DNA of 37,017 bases from Neoroseomonas terrae (GTDB lineage: Bacteria > Pseudomonadota > Alphaproteobacteria > Acetobacterales > Acetobacteraceae), in the NCBI RefSeq assembly GCF_018129025.1, contig NZ_JAAEDI010000043.1, positions 1 through 37,017 of the forward strand. The letters are read 5' to 3'. Made by a program: the position numbers and the translations under genes. This document shows, piece after piece, positions 7,834 through 16,095 of this stretch. How positions within the stretch are numbered: position 1 is the first letter of the stretch; each line of letters opens with the position of its first letter. The notes beneath the pieces were generated by a model that searched no databases, was not told the origin of the DNA, and saw nothing but the letters and a program-made list of their open reading frames with translations.

Positions 7834-8712
7834 TCACCGGCACATCATCACGGGGATCTCGGCATTCTCCAGCACGTGCCGCGTCACGCCGCCGAGGATG
7901 AGCTGGCGCAACCGCGAATGTGAATACGCCCCCATCGTCAGCAGGTCCGCGCCGAAGTCGCGCGCGGCGCCGAGCAGCCCGGCGCCCACCTCCCGCGTCT
8001 GAGGCTTGAAGGGCACGATCTCGGCCGGGATGGAGTGCCAGCGCAGATAAGCCTGGATGCCTTCCGCCTTCGGCCCACGCCGCTGGTACTCGTCGGAGCA
8101 GAGGATCTGCACGGCAGAGGCCTTGTGCAGCCAGGGCAGGGCCGCCGCCACCGCCGCGGCGCTCTCCGCCGTGCCGTTCCAGGCAACGCAGACGCGCGTG
8201 CCGATGTCGATCGGCGCGACGCGGGGCGCGATCAGCACGGGGCGGCCGGAATCGAACAGGATCGCGTGGAGCGCATCGGAGGACGACACATCCTCCCCGG
8301 CCTCCGGATGCGGGACGACGGCCATGTCGTACAGGCGCGACTGCTGGGCGACGATGTCTTCCTCCCGCCCGGCGATCGATTCGAAGGACAGGGTCGGGCC
8401 GCCGGACTTCGCCGCGGTGTCCGGGTTGTCGGCGAGCGTCACGCCGCCGAGGCCCGAGGTGAAGCGCTCGAACAACGCGCGGACACGGTCGGCGCGCTCG
8501 CCGCTTTCGCGTTCCGTCGCCGCCATCATCTCCTCGATCATCGCGCCCGACAGGCCCTCGCCCGCGAGGGGGGCGACGTCCCGCGCATCGACGCGGACGT
8601 GCAGGCAGTGGACATGCGCGGTCCAGACCCGCGCGGCGATCAGTGCGGTCGCCAGCGCGGCTTCCCCGGCGGCGGTTCCTGTCAGCGGCAGCAGCAGGCG
8701 GCGATAGGCCAT
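7834..8712 (-). CDS. universal stress protein, tandem UspA-type
   Basis: A 292-residue protein with two UspA-like halves. The N-terminal half starts with YRRLLLPLTGTAAGEAAL, the usual first strand and helix, but lacks a clear nucleotide-binding signature. The C-terminal half has VCVAWNGTAESAAAV and ends with GADLLTMGAYSHSRLRQLILGGVTRHVLENAEIP, which contains a variant of the G-2x-G-9x-G-S/T ATP loop in which the last positions are altered. Proteins of this layout are common in Acetobacteraceae and are linked to stress survival; the precise role is unknown. The gene follows the bifunctional kinase gene by 53 bp on the same strand. Confidence 0.85.
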   Translation of the reverse strand: MAYRRLLLPLTGTAAGEAALATALIAARVWTAHVHCLHVRVDARDVAPLAGEGLSGAMIEEMMAATERESGERADRVRALFERFTSGLGGVTLADNPDTAAKSGGPTLSFESIAGREEDIVAQQSRLYDMAVVPHPEAGEDVSSSDALHAILFDSGRPVLIAPRVAPIDIGTRVCVAWNGTAESAAAVAAALPWLHKASAVQILCSDEYQRRGPKAEGIQAYLRWHSIPAEIVPFKPQTREVGAGLLGAARDFGADLLTMGAYSHSRLRQLILGGVTRHVLENAEIPVMMCR

Positions 8713-8765
8713 GTTGTGGAGCTCCCGTTAGTCGCTGCGAATAGTCGGTCAGCCGAGTAACGACA

Positions 8766-10229
8766 CTAGCACACGGAACCGCCATCCATGCCAAGGCTCG
8801 CACGCGCGTTCATGACGGCTGCGTTATCTGCGGCGACGCGATGCCAGGTGATCGGACCCGGGTCCACGGCAGCGGCGCGCAGCAGGACCGATTCCGTCGC
8901 ATCCGACGCATCGTCGCGACGGGCGCGGATGCGCGCCTGCAACACGCCGAGTGGGGCTTCCAGCCAGATGCCGTCGAAGCGCTGCCCGGTCGCCTGCGCC
9001 GGGTGCTCCGCCGCAGCCCGCTGCGCGGAGTCGAGGAAGACGGCGTCCAGCACCACGGCCTGTCCGGCTGCGAGCGCGGTCTGCGCCATGGCGAAGACTT
9101 CCGCGTGGACGGCGCGGCTGACTGTCTCGGTATAGGCGTCCGGCGGCAGGCGGTGCTCGGGGGCGACGCCGAATCGACGCTTGCGCGCCTCATCCGTGCG
9201 CAGCACCAGCGCGCCCGGGCCGCGGCCGAGGGTTGGCGCCAGCGCGCGGGCTAGTGTCGACTTGCCAGTGCCCTGCAAGCCGCCGATCGCGACCAGTCGC
9301 GGCGGGGCAGGGCGCAGATGCGCGTCGGCCGCATCCAGCAGTGCGCGCCAGTCGCGGCCGCGCGCGGCTTCGACATGCGCGCGGATCATCGCCCGCATCG
9401 ACTGCCAGAGGGGCAGGCCGGCGACGATTCCAGCATCGCCCGTGCGTGCGACGTAACGGTTCAGCACCCGGTTCGCCGCTGCCCGTCCGTGCCGCAGGTC
9501 GAGATCCATCAGCAGGAAGGCCAGGTCGTAGCCGACGTCGATGCGCGCCAGCGTCTCATCGAATTCCAGCGCGTCGAACAGGGTGGGCCGCCCGTGCCAG
9601 AGGCAGAGATTACCGAGATGAAGGTCGCCATGACAGCGGCACACGAAGCCCTGCGCATCGCGTGCCGCGAGCGTCGGGGCGATGCGGCCGAGTTCGGCCC
9701 GCGCCGCCGTCGCCCAGGATTCGATGCGGTCCGCTGGCAGGCCGGCGTTGCGCGCGGAGGGCAGGTTGCCTTCAAGGATGGCGCCCATCACAGCTGGGCT
9801 GTCCACCTCGGCCAGGGGGGCGGAGGCGTGCATCGCGGCCACCGCATCAGCCGTGGCATCGAGCAGCGCGTCGTCCGGGGTGACGCGGCCGAGAAAATCC
9901 TCCGGGGGGATCGGTGCCATGCGCAGCAGCCATTCCACGGCAGGTCCGTCGCCGCCCTCGCGCAGCCTGCCATCCTCCCCGCGTGTGATGGAGACGACGT
10001 CGCGATAGATGTCCGGCGCGTGGGGTTGGTTCAGTTCCAGTTCGCGCCGGCAGAAGCGTTCGCGATCGGCGAGGCGGGTGAAGTCGAGAAAGCCGAGGGC
10101 GAGGGCCTTCTTCAATTTCCAGGCCGTGTCGCGGCCGACGAAGATGGCCGAGACATGGGTCTCGATTGGCACGGCGCCGGAAAGGCGGGCAAGGAATTCG
10201 GCGGTCTCGGCTTGGGCGGTCGGGATCAT
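8766..10229 (-). CDS. bifunctional APH-like kinase / P-loop ATPase protein
   Basis: A 487-residue two-domain protein. The N-terminal part (to about residue 330) is an aminoglycoside phosphotransferase-like kinase fold: the catalytic loop is CRCHGDLHLGNLCLW, and the metal-binding Asp lies in FDALEFDETLARIDVGYDLAFLLMD. The C-terminal part is a P-loop kinase of the zeta-toxin/gluconate-kinase-like type with Walker A GLQGTGKST and VLDAVFLDSAQR downstream. This fusion is known as a bifunctional aminoglycoside phosphotransferase/ATP-binding protein; its natural substrate is not established and resistance should not be assumed. ATG 10229 is the first Met of the conserved domain; the frame stays open upstream without homology. 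It probably shares a transcript with the stress protein. Confidence 0.82.
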   Translation of the reverse strand: MIPTAQAETAEFLARLSGAVPIETHVSAIFVGRDTAWKLKKALALGFLDFTRLADRERFCRRELELNQPHAPDIYRDVVSITRGEDGRLREGGDGPAVEWLLRMAPIPPEDFLGRVTPDDALLDATADAVAAMHASAPLAEVDSPAVMGAILEGNLPSARNAGLPADRIESWATAARAELGRIAPTLAARDAQGFVCRCHGDLHLGNLCLWHGRPTLFDALEFDETLARIDVGYDLAFLLMDLDLRHGRAAANRVLNRYVARTGDAGIVAGLPLWQSMRAMIRAHVEAARGRDWRALLDAADAHLRPAPPRLVAIGGLQGTGKSTLARALAPTLGRGPGALVLRTDEARKRRFGVAPEHRLPPDAYTETVSRAVHAEVFAMAQTALAAGQAVVLDAVFLDSAQRAAAEHPAQATGQRFDGIWLEAPLGVLQARIRARRDDASDATESVLLRAAAVDPGPITWHRVAADNAAVMNARASLGMDGGSVC

Positions 10230-10599
10230 GATGTGGAGAGTGGGGACGCTTGGCCCCTCCCTGCCATCCCACCAGCGGCGCGGAGGGCAGAATCGAAGCC
10301 TTCTGATCGAAGGCTCTCTGCCCATCCAGACCAGCGCGCCAGATGCTTGGAGCACCCGGATCGCACCTGCTGACGTCGGACGCGGCGGACCCTGGTGCGC
10401 GTTGCATGCGCGAACGCGGATGCCGGCATCAATCCAGCCAGCGATGCACGGTGCCAGATTGAGGTTTGCAAAGGCCCTTCGGCCTTTGCTGGGGTGGCTT
10501 GGAGGGGCAAAGCCCCTCCAAAGGCGACAATGGAAGTATCGAGCCGGCCACGAAGGCCATCGGGCGTCCCGGTCCCGGCTTCCACAGGCGCACGTCGCG
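10230..10599. other. intergenic region with two strong hairpins
   Basis: I see no convincing gene in these 370 bp. It holds two perfect stem-loops, GCAAAGGCC-CTTC-GGCCTTTGC (10468-10489) and TTGGAGGGGC-AAA-GCCCCTCCAA (10499-10521). Both lie downstream of pdxH and probably terminate its transcript. The part nearest 10230 must hold the promoter of the bifunctional kinase gene. Confidence 0.5.
10499..10521 (-). terminator. hairpin downstream of pdxH
   Basis: A perfect 10-bp stem with an AAA loop, 78 bp after the pdxH stop, with a second 9-bp hairpin at 10468-10489 just beyond it. No clear U tract follows. Confidence 0.55.
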
Positions 10600-11193
10600 C
10601 TATGGATACAGGATCTCCAGCCGCCAGCCGTCGCCGTCGCGATGGAACACACGCCGCTCATGCAGGCGGAACGGCATGTCGCGCCACAGCTCGATTCGGC
10701 GCGGCAGCACGCGGAAGCCGGACCAGAAGGGCGGCCGAGGGATTTCCCCGATCGCGTATTTCAGCCCGTACTCCGCCACCGCCTTCTCCAGCGCGAAGCG
10801 CGATTCGAGCGGTCGGGACTGCTTCGACGCCCAGGCGCCCAGACGAGAGGTCCGCGCGCGGGAGGCGTAGTAGGCATCGGCCTCGGCGCCGGTGACGCTC
10901 TCGACCGCGCCTTCGACCCGCACGGAGCGCCCGAGCGACTTCCAGTGGAAGCACAGCGCGGCGTTCGGGTTGGCGGCTAGTTCCCCGCCCTTGCGGCTTT
11001 CCAGGTTCGTGTAGAACACGAAGCCGCGCGGATCGACGCCCTTGAGCAGCACCATCCGGGCGGAGGGCAGGCCTTCCGGTGACGCGGTAGCCAGGCAGAC
11101 GGCGTTGGCGTCATTGGGTTCCGAGGCTTCGGCTTCGGCGAGCCACGTCGCGAAAATCGCGATCGGATCGTCGGTGGTGGCGCTGCCGTCCAT
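10600..11193 (-). CDS. pdxH: pyridoxamine/pyridoxine 5'-phosphate oxidase
   Basis: FMN-dependent oxidase that makes pyridoxal 5'-phosphate from the pyridoxine or pyridoxamine phosphates, the last step of vitamin B6 synthesis and salvage. The 197-residue protein shows the FMN-binding segments PSARMVLLKGVDPRGFVFYTNLESRKGGEL and AALCFHWKSLGRSVRVEGAVE. Substrate contacts lie in SRLGAWASKQSRPL, and the family signature at the C-terminal end reads PPFWSGFRVLPRRIELW, ending in RLEILYP. ATG 11193 has AAGGAG upstream and the length matches compact alphaproteobacterial PdxH. It is divergent from fabI, with 164 bp between the starts. Confidence 0.96.
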   Translation of the reverse strand: MDGSATTDDPIAIFATWLAEAEASEPNDANAVCLATASPEGLPSARMVLLKGVDPRGFVFYTNLESRKGGELAANPNAALCFHWKSLGRSVRVEGAVESVTGAEADAYYASRARTSRLGAWASKQSRPLESRFALEKAVAEYGLKYAIGEIPRPPFWSGFRVLPRRIELWRDMPFRLHERRVFHRDGDGWRLEILYP

Positions 11194-11357
11194 GGGGCGA
11201 CTCCTTGGCAAGCGTCCGGGAGCGCGCAGCGCTGCCCGGGGGGCAGCAGCCTGTATCGGCCCGGGGCGGGACACTGCAAGGGGCGCGAAGCACTTGCTCC
11301 TGTCACACCGCCATGGCACCACCGGGAGAGCCAGCAACCGGACGAGCGCCAGCAGTG

Positions 11358-12200
11358 ATGAACGATGCCGTGCCAGAGCCCAGGATCGCCACCGGCACCC
11401 TGATGCAGGGCAAACGCGGCGTGATCATGGGCGTGGCGAATGACCGCTCGATCGCCTGGGGCATCGCGCGGGCCGTGGCCGCCCAGGGCGGTGAGATCGC
11501 CTTCACCTATCAGGGTGAGGCGCTGGAGAAGCGCGTGAAGCCGCTGGCCGACAGCATCGGCTCGACGCTCGTGCTGCCCTGCGACGTGGCGGACGACGCC
11601 TCGATGGACGCGGCGTTCGACGCCATTGGCAAGGCGTGGGGGAAGATCGACTTCCTGGTCCACGCCATCGGCTATGCGGACAAGCAGTTCCTGCGGGGGC
11701 GCTACCTCGACACGCCGCGGGCGGCCTTCCTGCAGGCGATGGACATCTCCTGCTTCTCCTTCGTTGCGGTCGGGCAGCGGGCGGCGGCGCTGATGTCGGC
11801 GGGCGGGTCGCTGCTGACGCTGTCCTATCTCGGCGCCGAGCGGGTGACGCCGCACTACAACGTCATGGGCGTGGCCAAGGCGGCGCTGGAGGCCTCGGTG
11901 CGCTACATGGCGACGGACCTCGGCGAGCGGGGCATCCGCGTGAACGCGGTCTCGGCGGGGCCGATCAAGACGCTGGCGGCGAGCGGGATCGGCGACTTCC
12001 GCTACATCCTGCGCTGGAACCAATACAATTCTCCGCTGCGCCGCAACGTGACGATCGAGGAAGTGGGTGGCTCCGGCCTGTACCTGCTGTCCGACCTGTC
12101 GCAGGGCGTGACCGGTGAGGTCCATCACGTCGACTCCGGCTATCACATCGTTGGCATGAAGAACCCCGACGCCCCGGACATCACGGTCGAGAAGGGCTGA
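11358..12200 (+). CDS. fabI: enoyl-[acyl-carrier-protein] reductase (NADH)
   Basis: Reduces trans-2-enoyl-ACP in the last step of each fatty acid elongation cycle; the target of triclosan in this family. The 280-residue short-chain dehydrogenase-like protein begins with the FabI nucleotide loop GVANDRSIAWGIARA. Its active-site residues Tyr157, Tyr167 and Lys174 (SYLGAERVTPHYNVMGVAKAALE) keep the spacing of E. coli FabI. SAGPIKTLAASGI follows. I chose ATG 11358, which gives an N-terminal extension of about 15 residues; the ribosome-binding site is weak. It is divergent from pdxH. Confidence 0.95.
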   Translation: MNDAVPEPRIATGTLMQGKRGVIMGVANDRSIAWGIARAVAAQGGEIAFTYQGEALEKRVKPLADSIGSTLVLPCDVADDASMDAAFDAIGKAWGKIDFLVHAIGYADKQFLRGRYLDTPRAAFLQAMDISCFSFVAVGQRAAALMSAGGSLLTLSYLGAERVTPHYNVMGVAKAALEASVRYMATDLGERGIRVNAVSAGPIKTLAASGIGDFRYILRWNQYNSPLRRNVTIEEVGGSGLYLLSDLSQGVTGEVHHVDSGYHIVGMKNPDAPDITVEKG

Positions 12201-12207
12201 TTGTGCC

Positions 12208-12223
12208 GGCTGCAGGGGCAGCC
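12208..12223 (+). terminator. short hairpin after fabI
   Basis: GGCTGC and GCAGCC form a 6-bp stem with a 4-nt loop 8 bp after the fabI stop, without a T tract. It is weak, and the next 200 bp before the secreted-protein pair shows no gene. Confidence 0.25.
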
Positions 12224-12422
12224 CCGCGTCCGATCCGGGCTGGCTAGGACCCCGTGCTGTTTCGCCGTGGCGTGGTGGATGGCGGTGCTGCGGGGCGGTG
12301 GCCCTCGCTTTCCCGTCGGGCGCTGCTCACGGATGCGGTGGAGGCGGTTGCGACCCGCGCCCGCGGCCTGCCTGCCGGGGCGATCAATCAAGGCGCCTTC
12401 TTGTGCGCGAGCGAGACAGCCG

Positions 12423-12821
12423 ATGAAGCCTGTGCCTGATCGTTTCCTGTTGCGCATGGCCGTGCTCGCTGTCGCGCTAGGCATTGCGGCGCCCGTCGCC
12501 GCCCAGGTCCAGCCGAATGAGGAGGGACGGTGCTGGGTCGCGCTTCGCGTGTCGGGGCCCGAGGCGATGCGCACGACCGAGGAGGAGGCGCGGACCCGCG
12601 TGCGGGTGCATTGCCGGCCGGGGGATATCCTGGTGTTCCTGACCGATACCGGGCAGCCCTTCGGTCCCGCCGCCGCCCAGTATTGCGACATGACGCGGCC
12701 GGTGCTGATCGAGCGGTCGGAGAACTGGCGGTCGCATGACGTGGAGCCGCATGAGCAGCACCTGCCGCCGGTTGGGCTGATGACCTGCACGTATCGCGGT
12801 GGTCCGCGGCCCGACCGATAA
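12423..12821 (+). CDS. small secreted four-cysteine protein, paralogue 1
   Basis: A 132-residue protein with a signal peptide (RFLLRMAVLAVALGIAAPVAAQ, cleavage near AAQ), so it should act in the periplasm or outside. The mature part has four cysteines in the pattern RCW, CRPGD, QYCDM and TCTYRG. Its body is similar all along to the next gene: RCWVALRVSGPEAMRTTEEEA versus RCWIAVRVTGPETMRVTEREA, and both end in TYRG-x-PR-x-DR. I do not recognise the family. The start is fixed by the signal peptide. The two genes are 70 bp apart on one strand and arose by tandem duplication. Confidence 0.7.
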   Translation: MKPVPDRFLLRMAVLAVALGIAAPVAAQVQPNEEGRCWVALRVSGPEAMRTTEEEARTRVRVHCRPGDILVFLTDTGQPFGPAAAQYCDMTRPVLIERSENWRSHDVEPHEQHLPPVGLMTCTYRGGPRPDR

Positions 12822-12891
12822 GGCCACATGCGGCAATCTGTCGCGGCGGGGACGTCAAGCCGTCATCGGCGCCGGTCTACGCATGTGGCCG

Positions 12892-13275
12892 ATGAAGGCC
12901 GTGTCGTTCCGCTTCCTGCTGTTCGCCGCCCTGCCGCTGGCCGCCGCGCCACCGGCCGTCGCCCAGGGCGTTTCGGGCGACGATGCCCGCTGCTGGATTG
13001 CCGTTCGCGTCACAGGCCCCGAGACCATGCGCGTGACCGAGCGGGAGGCGGAGGAGCGGCTCCGCCTGCGCTGCCGGGCCGGCGACGCGCTGGTCCTGCT
13101 GACCGATCTGGAGCGGCCGATCGGCGGGATGATCGCGCGGTACTGCGACATGGGCCGGCCGTTCCTCGTCGAGCACACAGAAGCCCGCCGCCTGCGCCCG
13201 CGTGACGAGGAGGACACGGTGGACGTTGCCATGGCGATCTGCACCTATCGCGGCGCACCGCGCGGCGATCGTTAG
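12892..13275 (+). CDS. small secreted four-cysteine protein, paralogue 2
   Basis: A 127-residue secreted protein and tandem paralogue of the gene before it. A signal peptide (FRFLLFAALPLAAAPPAVAQ) is followed by the same four cysteines: RCW, RCRAGD, RYCDM and ICTYRG. The core LTDLERPIGGMIARYCDMGRPFLVE matches LTDTGQPFGPAAAQYCDMTRPVLIE of paralogue 1. The cysteines could form two disulfides. ATG 12892 is taken because it starts the signal peptide; an in-frame ATG lies at 12883. No known domain is recognised and the function is unknown. Confidence 0.7.
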   Translation: MKAVSFRFLLFAALPLAAAPPAVAQGVSGDDARCWIAVRVTGPETMRVTEREAEERLRLRCRAGDALVLLTDLERPIGGMIARYCDMGRPFLVEHTEARRLRPRDEEDTVDVAMAICTYRGAPRGDR

Positions 13276-13499
13276 AGCTTTTCCCCGACCCGGTGGGCAT
13301 CGGCCGAGCGGGTCATGCTGTTCGCTCGAACAGGAACATGAGGCGTGGCCGGGATTCAGGGGGAGCGGAGAAGACCCCGGAGCATTCGCTGTCGACGCCC
13401 GGTCGGGACGTCCCTGCCGCGCCCCGGCATCCGGCGAGACTGTTTGCATGGGATGGCCAGCGGGGGTGCGACCCGATGCCGTTCGCCCGCCGCCAGTCG

Positions 13500-14233
13500 T
13501 CACGCCGCCATCGCTTCGCCGACACGCCGATCGTAATCCGCCGCCAGCGCGTGCAGTGCCTCCGCGCAATCTCCTTCGAAGGTCGGCCCGTGCATCAGTG
13601 CCATCCGGCGCGGGGCGAGTCGGGCCAGCCCGCGGATCGTCGCGCCCATGCCGGGATTGAGGCTGGAGAAGCGGAACAGGTCCTCGGCGGCGATGGAGGG
13701 GCCGACGACGTCGGCGCCAGTCACCGCCGGACCATCGCCAAGCTGGGTGAACAGGTCGCCGCAGAGCAGCGTGCGCTGGTTTCCTCATGCAGCACGCCGG
13801 CGTCCCAGCCATGCGGGATGTGCGGCGTGTCGAGGTAGCGGGCCCGCATGCCGCCACCCAGTTCGATCACCGCGCCGTCCTCGAGGATGCGAGGCGAGCG
13901 GTCGGCCATGTCGTTCAGCGAGACCAGGCAGCCGGTCTGCCCATGCGCGACCTGGGCCTGGGGTGCGACGGCGATCCATTCGTTCATCGCGCCGCACTCG
14001 TCGGCCTCGTAGTGGCCAAAGGCGATCCAGCGCAGGCTTTCGGGCGGGATCAGCCTCCCTACGGCTTCGCGCAGGATGGGGAACATCCGCCGCAGCCCGG
14101 TATGGAACAGCAGCGGCTCCTCCCCGCGGAGGAGGAAGTGGTTGAAGGTGAAGCCCGCCGGCGGGGCGATCTCCGGCACGTGGACGGAGAGGCGGAAGAT
14201 GTTCGGTCCGACCTCGTCGATCTTCGCTTGCAT
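13500..14233 (-). pseudogene. ODP-type MBL-fold metallo-hydrolase, frameshifted
   Basis: A metallo-beta-lactamase-fold protein of the oxygen-binding diiron type related to the N-terminal domain of flavodiiron proteins. Ligand motifs are visible: FGHYEADECGAMNEW (H-x-E-x-D), AHGQTG, DTPHIPHGWDAG, CGDLF and MHGPTFEGDC. The reading frame breaks near 13775. Upstream it reads GVLHEETS and then runs to an early stop. In the next frame the expected RTLLCGDLFTQLGDGPAVTG continues smoothly into the remaining 75 residues. One base appears to be missing. It may be a true pseudogene, a recent mutation or a sequencing error. ATG 14233 has AAGGAGG upstream. It is divergent from the TetR gene. Confidence 0.75.
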
Positions 14234-14250
14234 GCTGTCCTCCTTGCCTG

Positions 14251-14267
14251 CCGGACGATACGTCCGG
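14251..14267. promoter_or_regulatory. 17-bp inverted repeat, likely operator
   Basis: CCGGACG and CGTCCGG flank ATA as a perfect palindrome, 17 bp upstream of the MBL-fold gene start and 88 bp before the tetR start. The position in the divergent promoter region suggests a TetR-family operator. Confidence 0.5.
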
Positions 14268-14294
14268 GCATGATACAATTGACCGAACGGCAGC

Positions 14295-14333
14295 GTGCAC
14301 TCAAAATCCCCGCGCGATCGATATTGAATGCAC
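14295..14333. promoter_or_regulatory. imperfect inverted repeat in the tetR/MBL promoter region
   Basis: The 13-nt arms GTGCACTCAAAAT (14295-14307) and ATATTGAATGCAC (14321-14333) are complementary at 11 positions, with a 13-nt spacer. It lies 22 bp before the tetR ATG. It could be a second regulator-binding site. Confidence 0.4.
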
Positions 14334-14355
14334 GCGCTCGTGTAACGAAAATCAC

Positions 14356-14976
14356 ATGGCCCGATCATACGTCCTGAAGCGCCGCGCCGAGCAGCTCGCC
14401 GACACCCGGCTGCGCATCGTCGAAGCGGCCGTCGGCCTGCATGGCAGCGTCGGCCCGGCACGCACCACACTCACCATGGTCGCCGAGCGGGCGGGCGTGC
14501 AGCGCCACACGCTCTATGCGCATTTCCCGAATGAGCGGAGCCTGTTCCTCGCCTGCTCCGGCCTGGGCGTCGAGCGCGATCCGCCGCCGGATGCGGATGC
14601 CTGGCCGGAAGGTCCCGGCCGCCTGCCGGCCGGCCTCGACGCGATCTATGGCTGGTACCGCCGCAACGAGGCGCTCGCCGCCTGTGTCCTTCGCGATGCG
14701 GAGATCCATCCGCTGACGCGGGAGGTGACCGAACTGCGGCTTGGTCCGCCACAGCGGCGCTGGCGGGCGGTGTTGGGGGAGGGCCTCGGCCCGGCGCAGC
14801 GGGCGGTGCTGCACGTGATGATCGGCTTCCCCGCCTGGCGGAGCCTGGCCCGGGACAGCGGCCTGGACCCGGCAGCCTGCGTCGCTGTGGCGGTGGCGGC
14901 GATCGGCGGGGCCGCGGCTGCCGCGATGGGCGCGGACGCTGTCCGGGCAATTCCACCCGCGCCCGATCTGCTCTAA
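14356..14976 (+). CDS. TetR/AcrR family transcriptional regulator
   Basis: A 206-residue repressor-type protein. The N-terminal DNA-binding domain (about residues 15-65) shows the classic TetR helix-turn-helix TTLTMVAERAGVQRHTLYAHFPNERSLF. The C-terminal ligand and dimer domain is Ala-rich and unassigned. It is divergent from the MBL-fold gene, and two inverted repeats lie between them, so it probably represses itself and that gene. Its stop is only 12 bp before the aroC start, so aroC may partly depend on this transcript. The inducing ligand is unknown. Confidence 0.88.
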   Translation: MARSYVLKRRAEQLADTRLRIVEAAVGLHGSVGPARTTLTMVAERAGVQRHTLYAHFPNERSLFLACSGLGVERDPPPDADAWPEGPGRLPAGLDAIYGWYRRNEALAACVLRDAEIHPLTREVTELRLGPPQRRWRAVLGEGLGPAQRAVLHVMIGFPAWRSLARDSGLDPAACVAVAVAAIGGAAAAAMGADAVRAIPPAPDLL

Positions 14977-14988
14977 GTGCCGAGCGCG

Positions 14989-16095
14989 ATGTCCCACAAC
15001 ACCTTCGGCCACCTGTTCCGCGTCACCACCTGGGGCGAGTCCCACGGGCCAGCCATCGGTTGCGTGGTGGATGGCGTGCCGCCGCGCCTCGCCCTGACCG
15101 AGGCTGACATCCAGCCTTTCCTGGATCGGCGCCGGCCCGGCCAGTCGAAGTTCGTGACGCAGCGGCAGGAGGCCGACCAGGTCCGCATCCTGTCCGGCGT
15201 TTTCGAGGGGCAGACGATGGGCACCCCGATCGCGCTGCACATCGACAACACGGACCAGCGGTCGAAGGATTATTCCGAGATCGCCGAGCGGTTCCGGCCC
15301 GGCCATGCCGACGTCACCTACGAGCTGAAATACGGCATCCGCGACTATCGCGGCGGCGGGCGGTCGAGTGCGCGGGAGACGGCGATGCGCGTGGCCGCCG
15401 GTGCAGTGGCGCGCAAGGTGCTGGGGCCCGATGTGCGCATCCGCGGGGCGCTGGTCCAGGTGGGCGCCGATACCGTGGATCGCGCGGCCTGGGACTGGGG
15501 AGCCGTCGAGGAGAACGCCTTCTTCTGCCCGGATCGCGAAGCGGCGGCACGGTGGGAGCAGCAACTGCTCGAGTTGCGCAAGTCTGGTAACTCGGTCGGG
15601 GCGGTGATCGAGGTGGTGGCCGAGGGCCTGCCGCCCGGGCTGGGCGCGCCGATCTACGGCAAGCTGGATGCCGAGTTGGCGGCCGCGCTGATGTCGATCA
15701 ACGCGGTGAAGGGGGTGGAGATCGGCGACGGCTTCGCCGCCGCCACGCTGACCGGGGCGGAGAACGCCGACGAGATGCGGATGAATGCCGACGGCACCGT
15801 GGCCTTCGGATCGAACCACGCCGGCGGGATCCTGGGCGGTATCAGCACGGGACAGCCCGTCGTCGCCCGATTCGCGGTGAAGCCGACGAGCTCGATCCTG
15901 ACGCCGCGCGCTGCGGTGGACCGGCAGGGACGGGAGGTCGAGGTGCAGACGAAGGGTCGGCACGACCCTTGCGTGGGCATCCGGGCGGTTCCGGTGGGAG
16001 AGGCGATGCTGGCGATCGTGCTCGCTGACCATCTGCTGCGGCACCGGGCGCAGAACCCGGATGCGCCGAGCGTCGCGCGGTTGCCGCGGAACTGA
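14989..16095 (+). CDS. aroC: chorismate synthase
   Basis: Converts 5-enolpyruvylshikimate 3-phosphate to chorismate with reduced FMN, the last step of the shikimate pathway. The 368-residue protein has all three family signatures: GESHGPAIGCVVDGVPP near the N-terminus, YRGGGRSSARETAMRVAAGA in the centre, and the C-terminal RHDPCVGIRAVPVGEAM. ATG 14989 gives the standard MSHNTFGHLFRVTTWGESHG start; a GTG 12 bp upstream in frame is less likely. Confidence 0.97.
   Translation: MSHNTFGHLFRVTTWGESHGPAIGCVVDGVPPRLALTEADIQPFLDRRRPGQSKFVTQRQEADQVRILSGVFEGQTMGTPIALHIDNTDQRSKDYSEIAERFRPGHADVTYELKYGIRDYRGGGRSSARETAMRVAAGAVARKVLGPDVRIRGALVQVGADTVDRAAWDWGAVEENAFFCPDREAAARWEQQLLELRKSGNSVGAVIEVVAEGLPPGLGAPIYGKLDAELAAALMSINAVKGVEIGDGFAAATLTGAENADEMRMNADGTVAFGSNHAGGILGGISTGQPVVARFAVKPTSSILTPRAAVDRQGREVEVQTKGRHDPCVGIRAVPVGEAMLAIVLADHLLRHRAQNPDAPSVARLPRN

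Noticed and set aside
8766..10229. Aminoglycoside resistance gene
   Set aside because: The kinase fold is fused to a P-loop domain in a conserved bacterial protein of unknown substrate; nothing indicates resistance.
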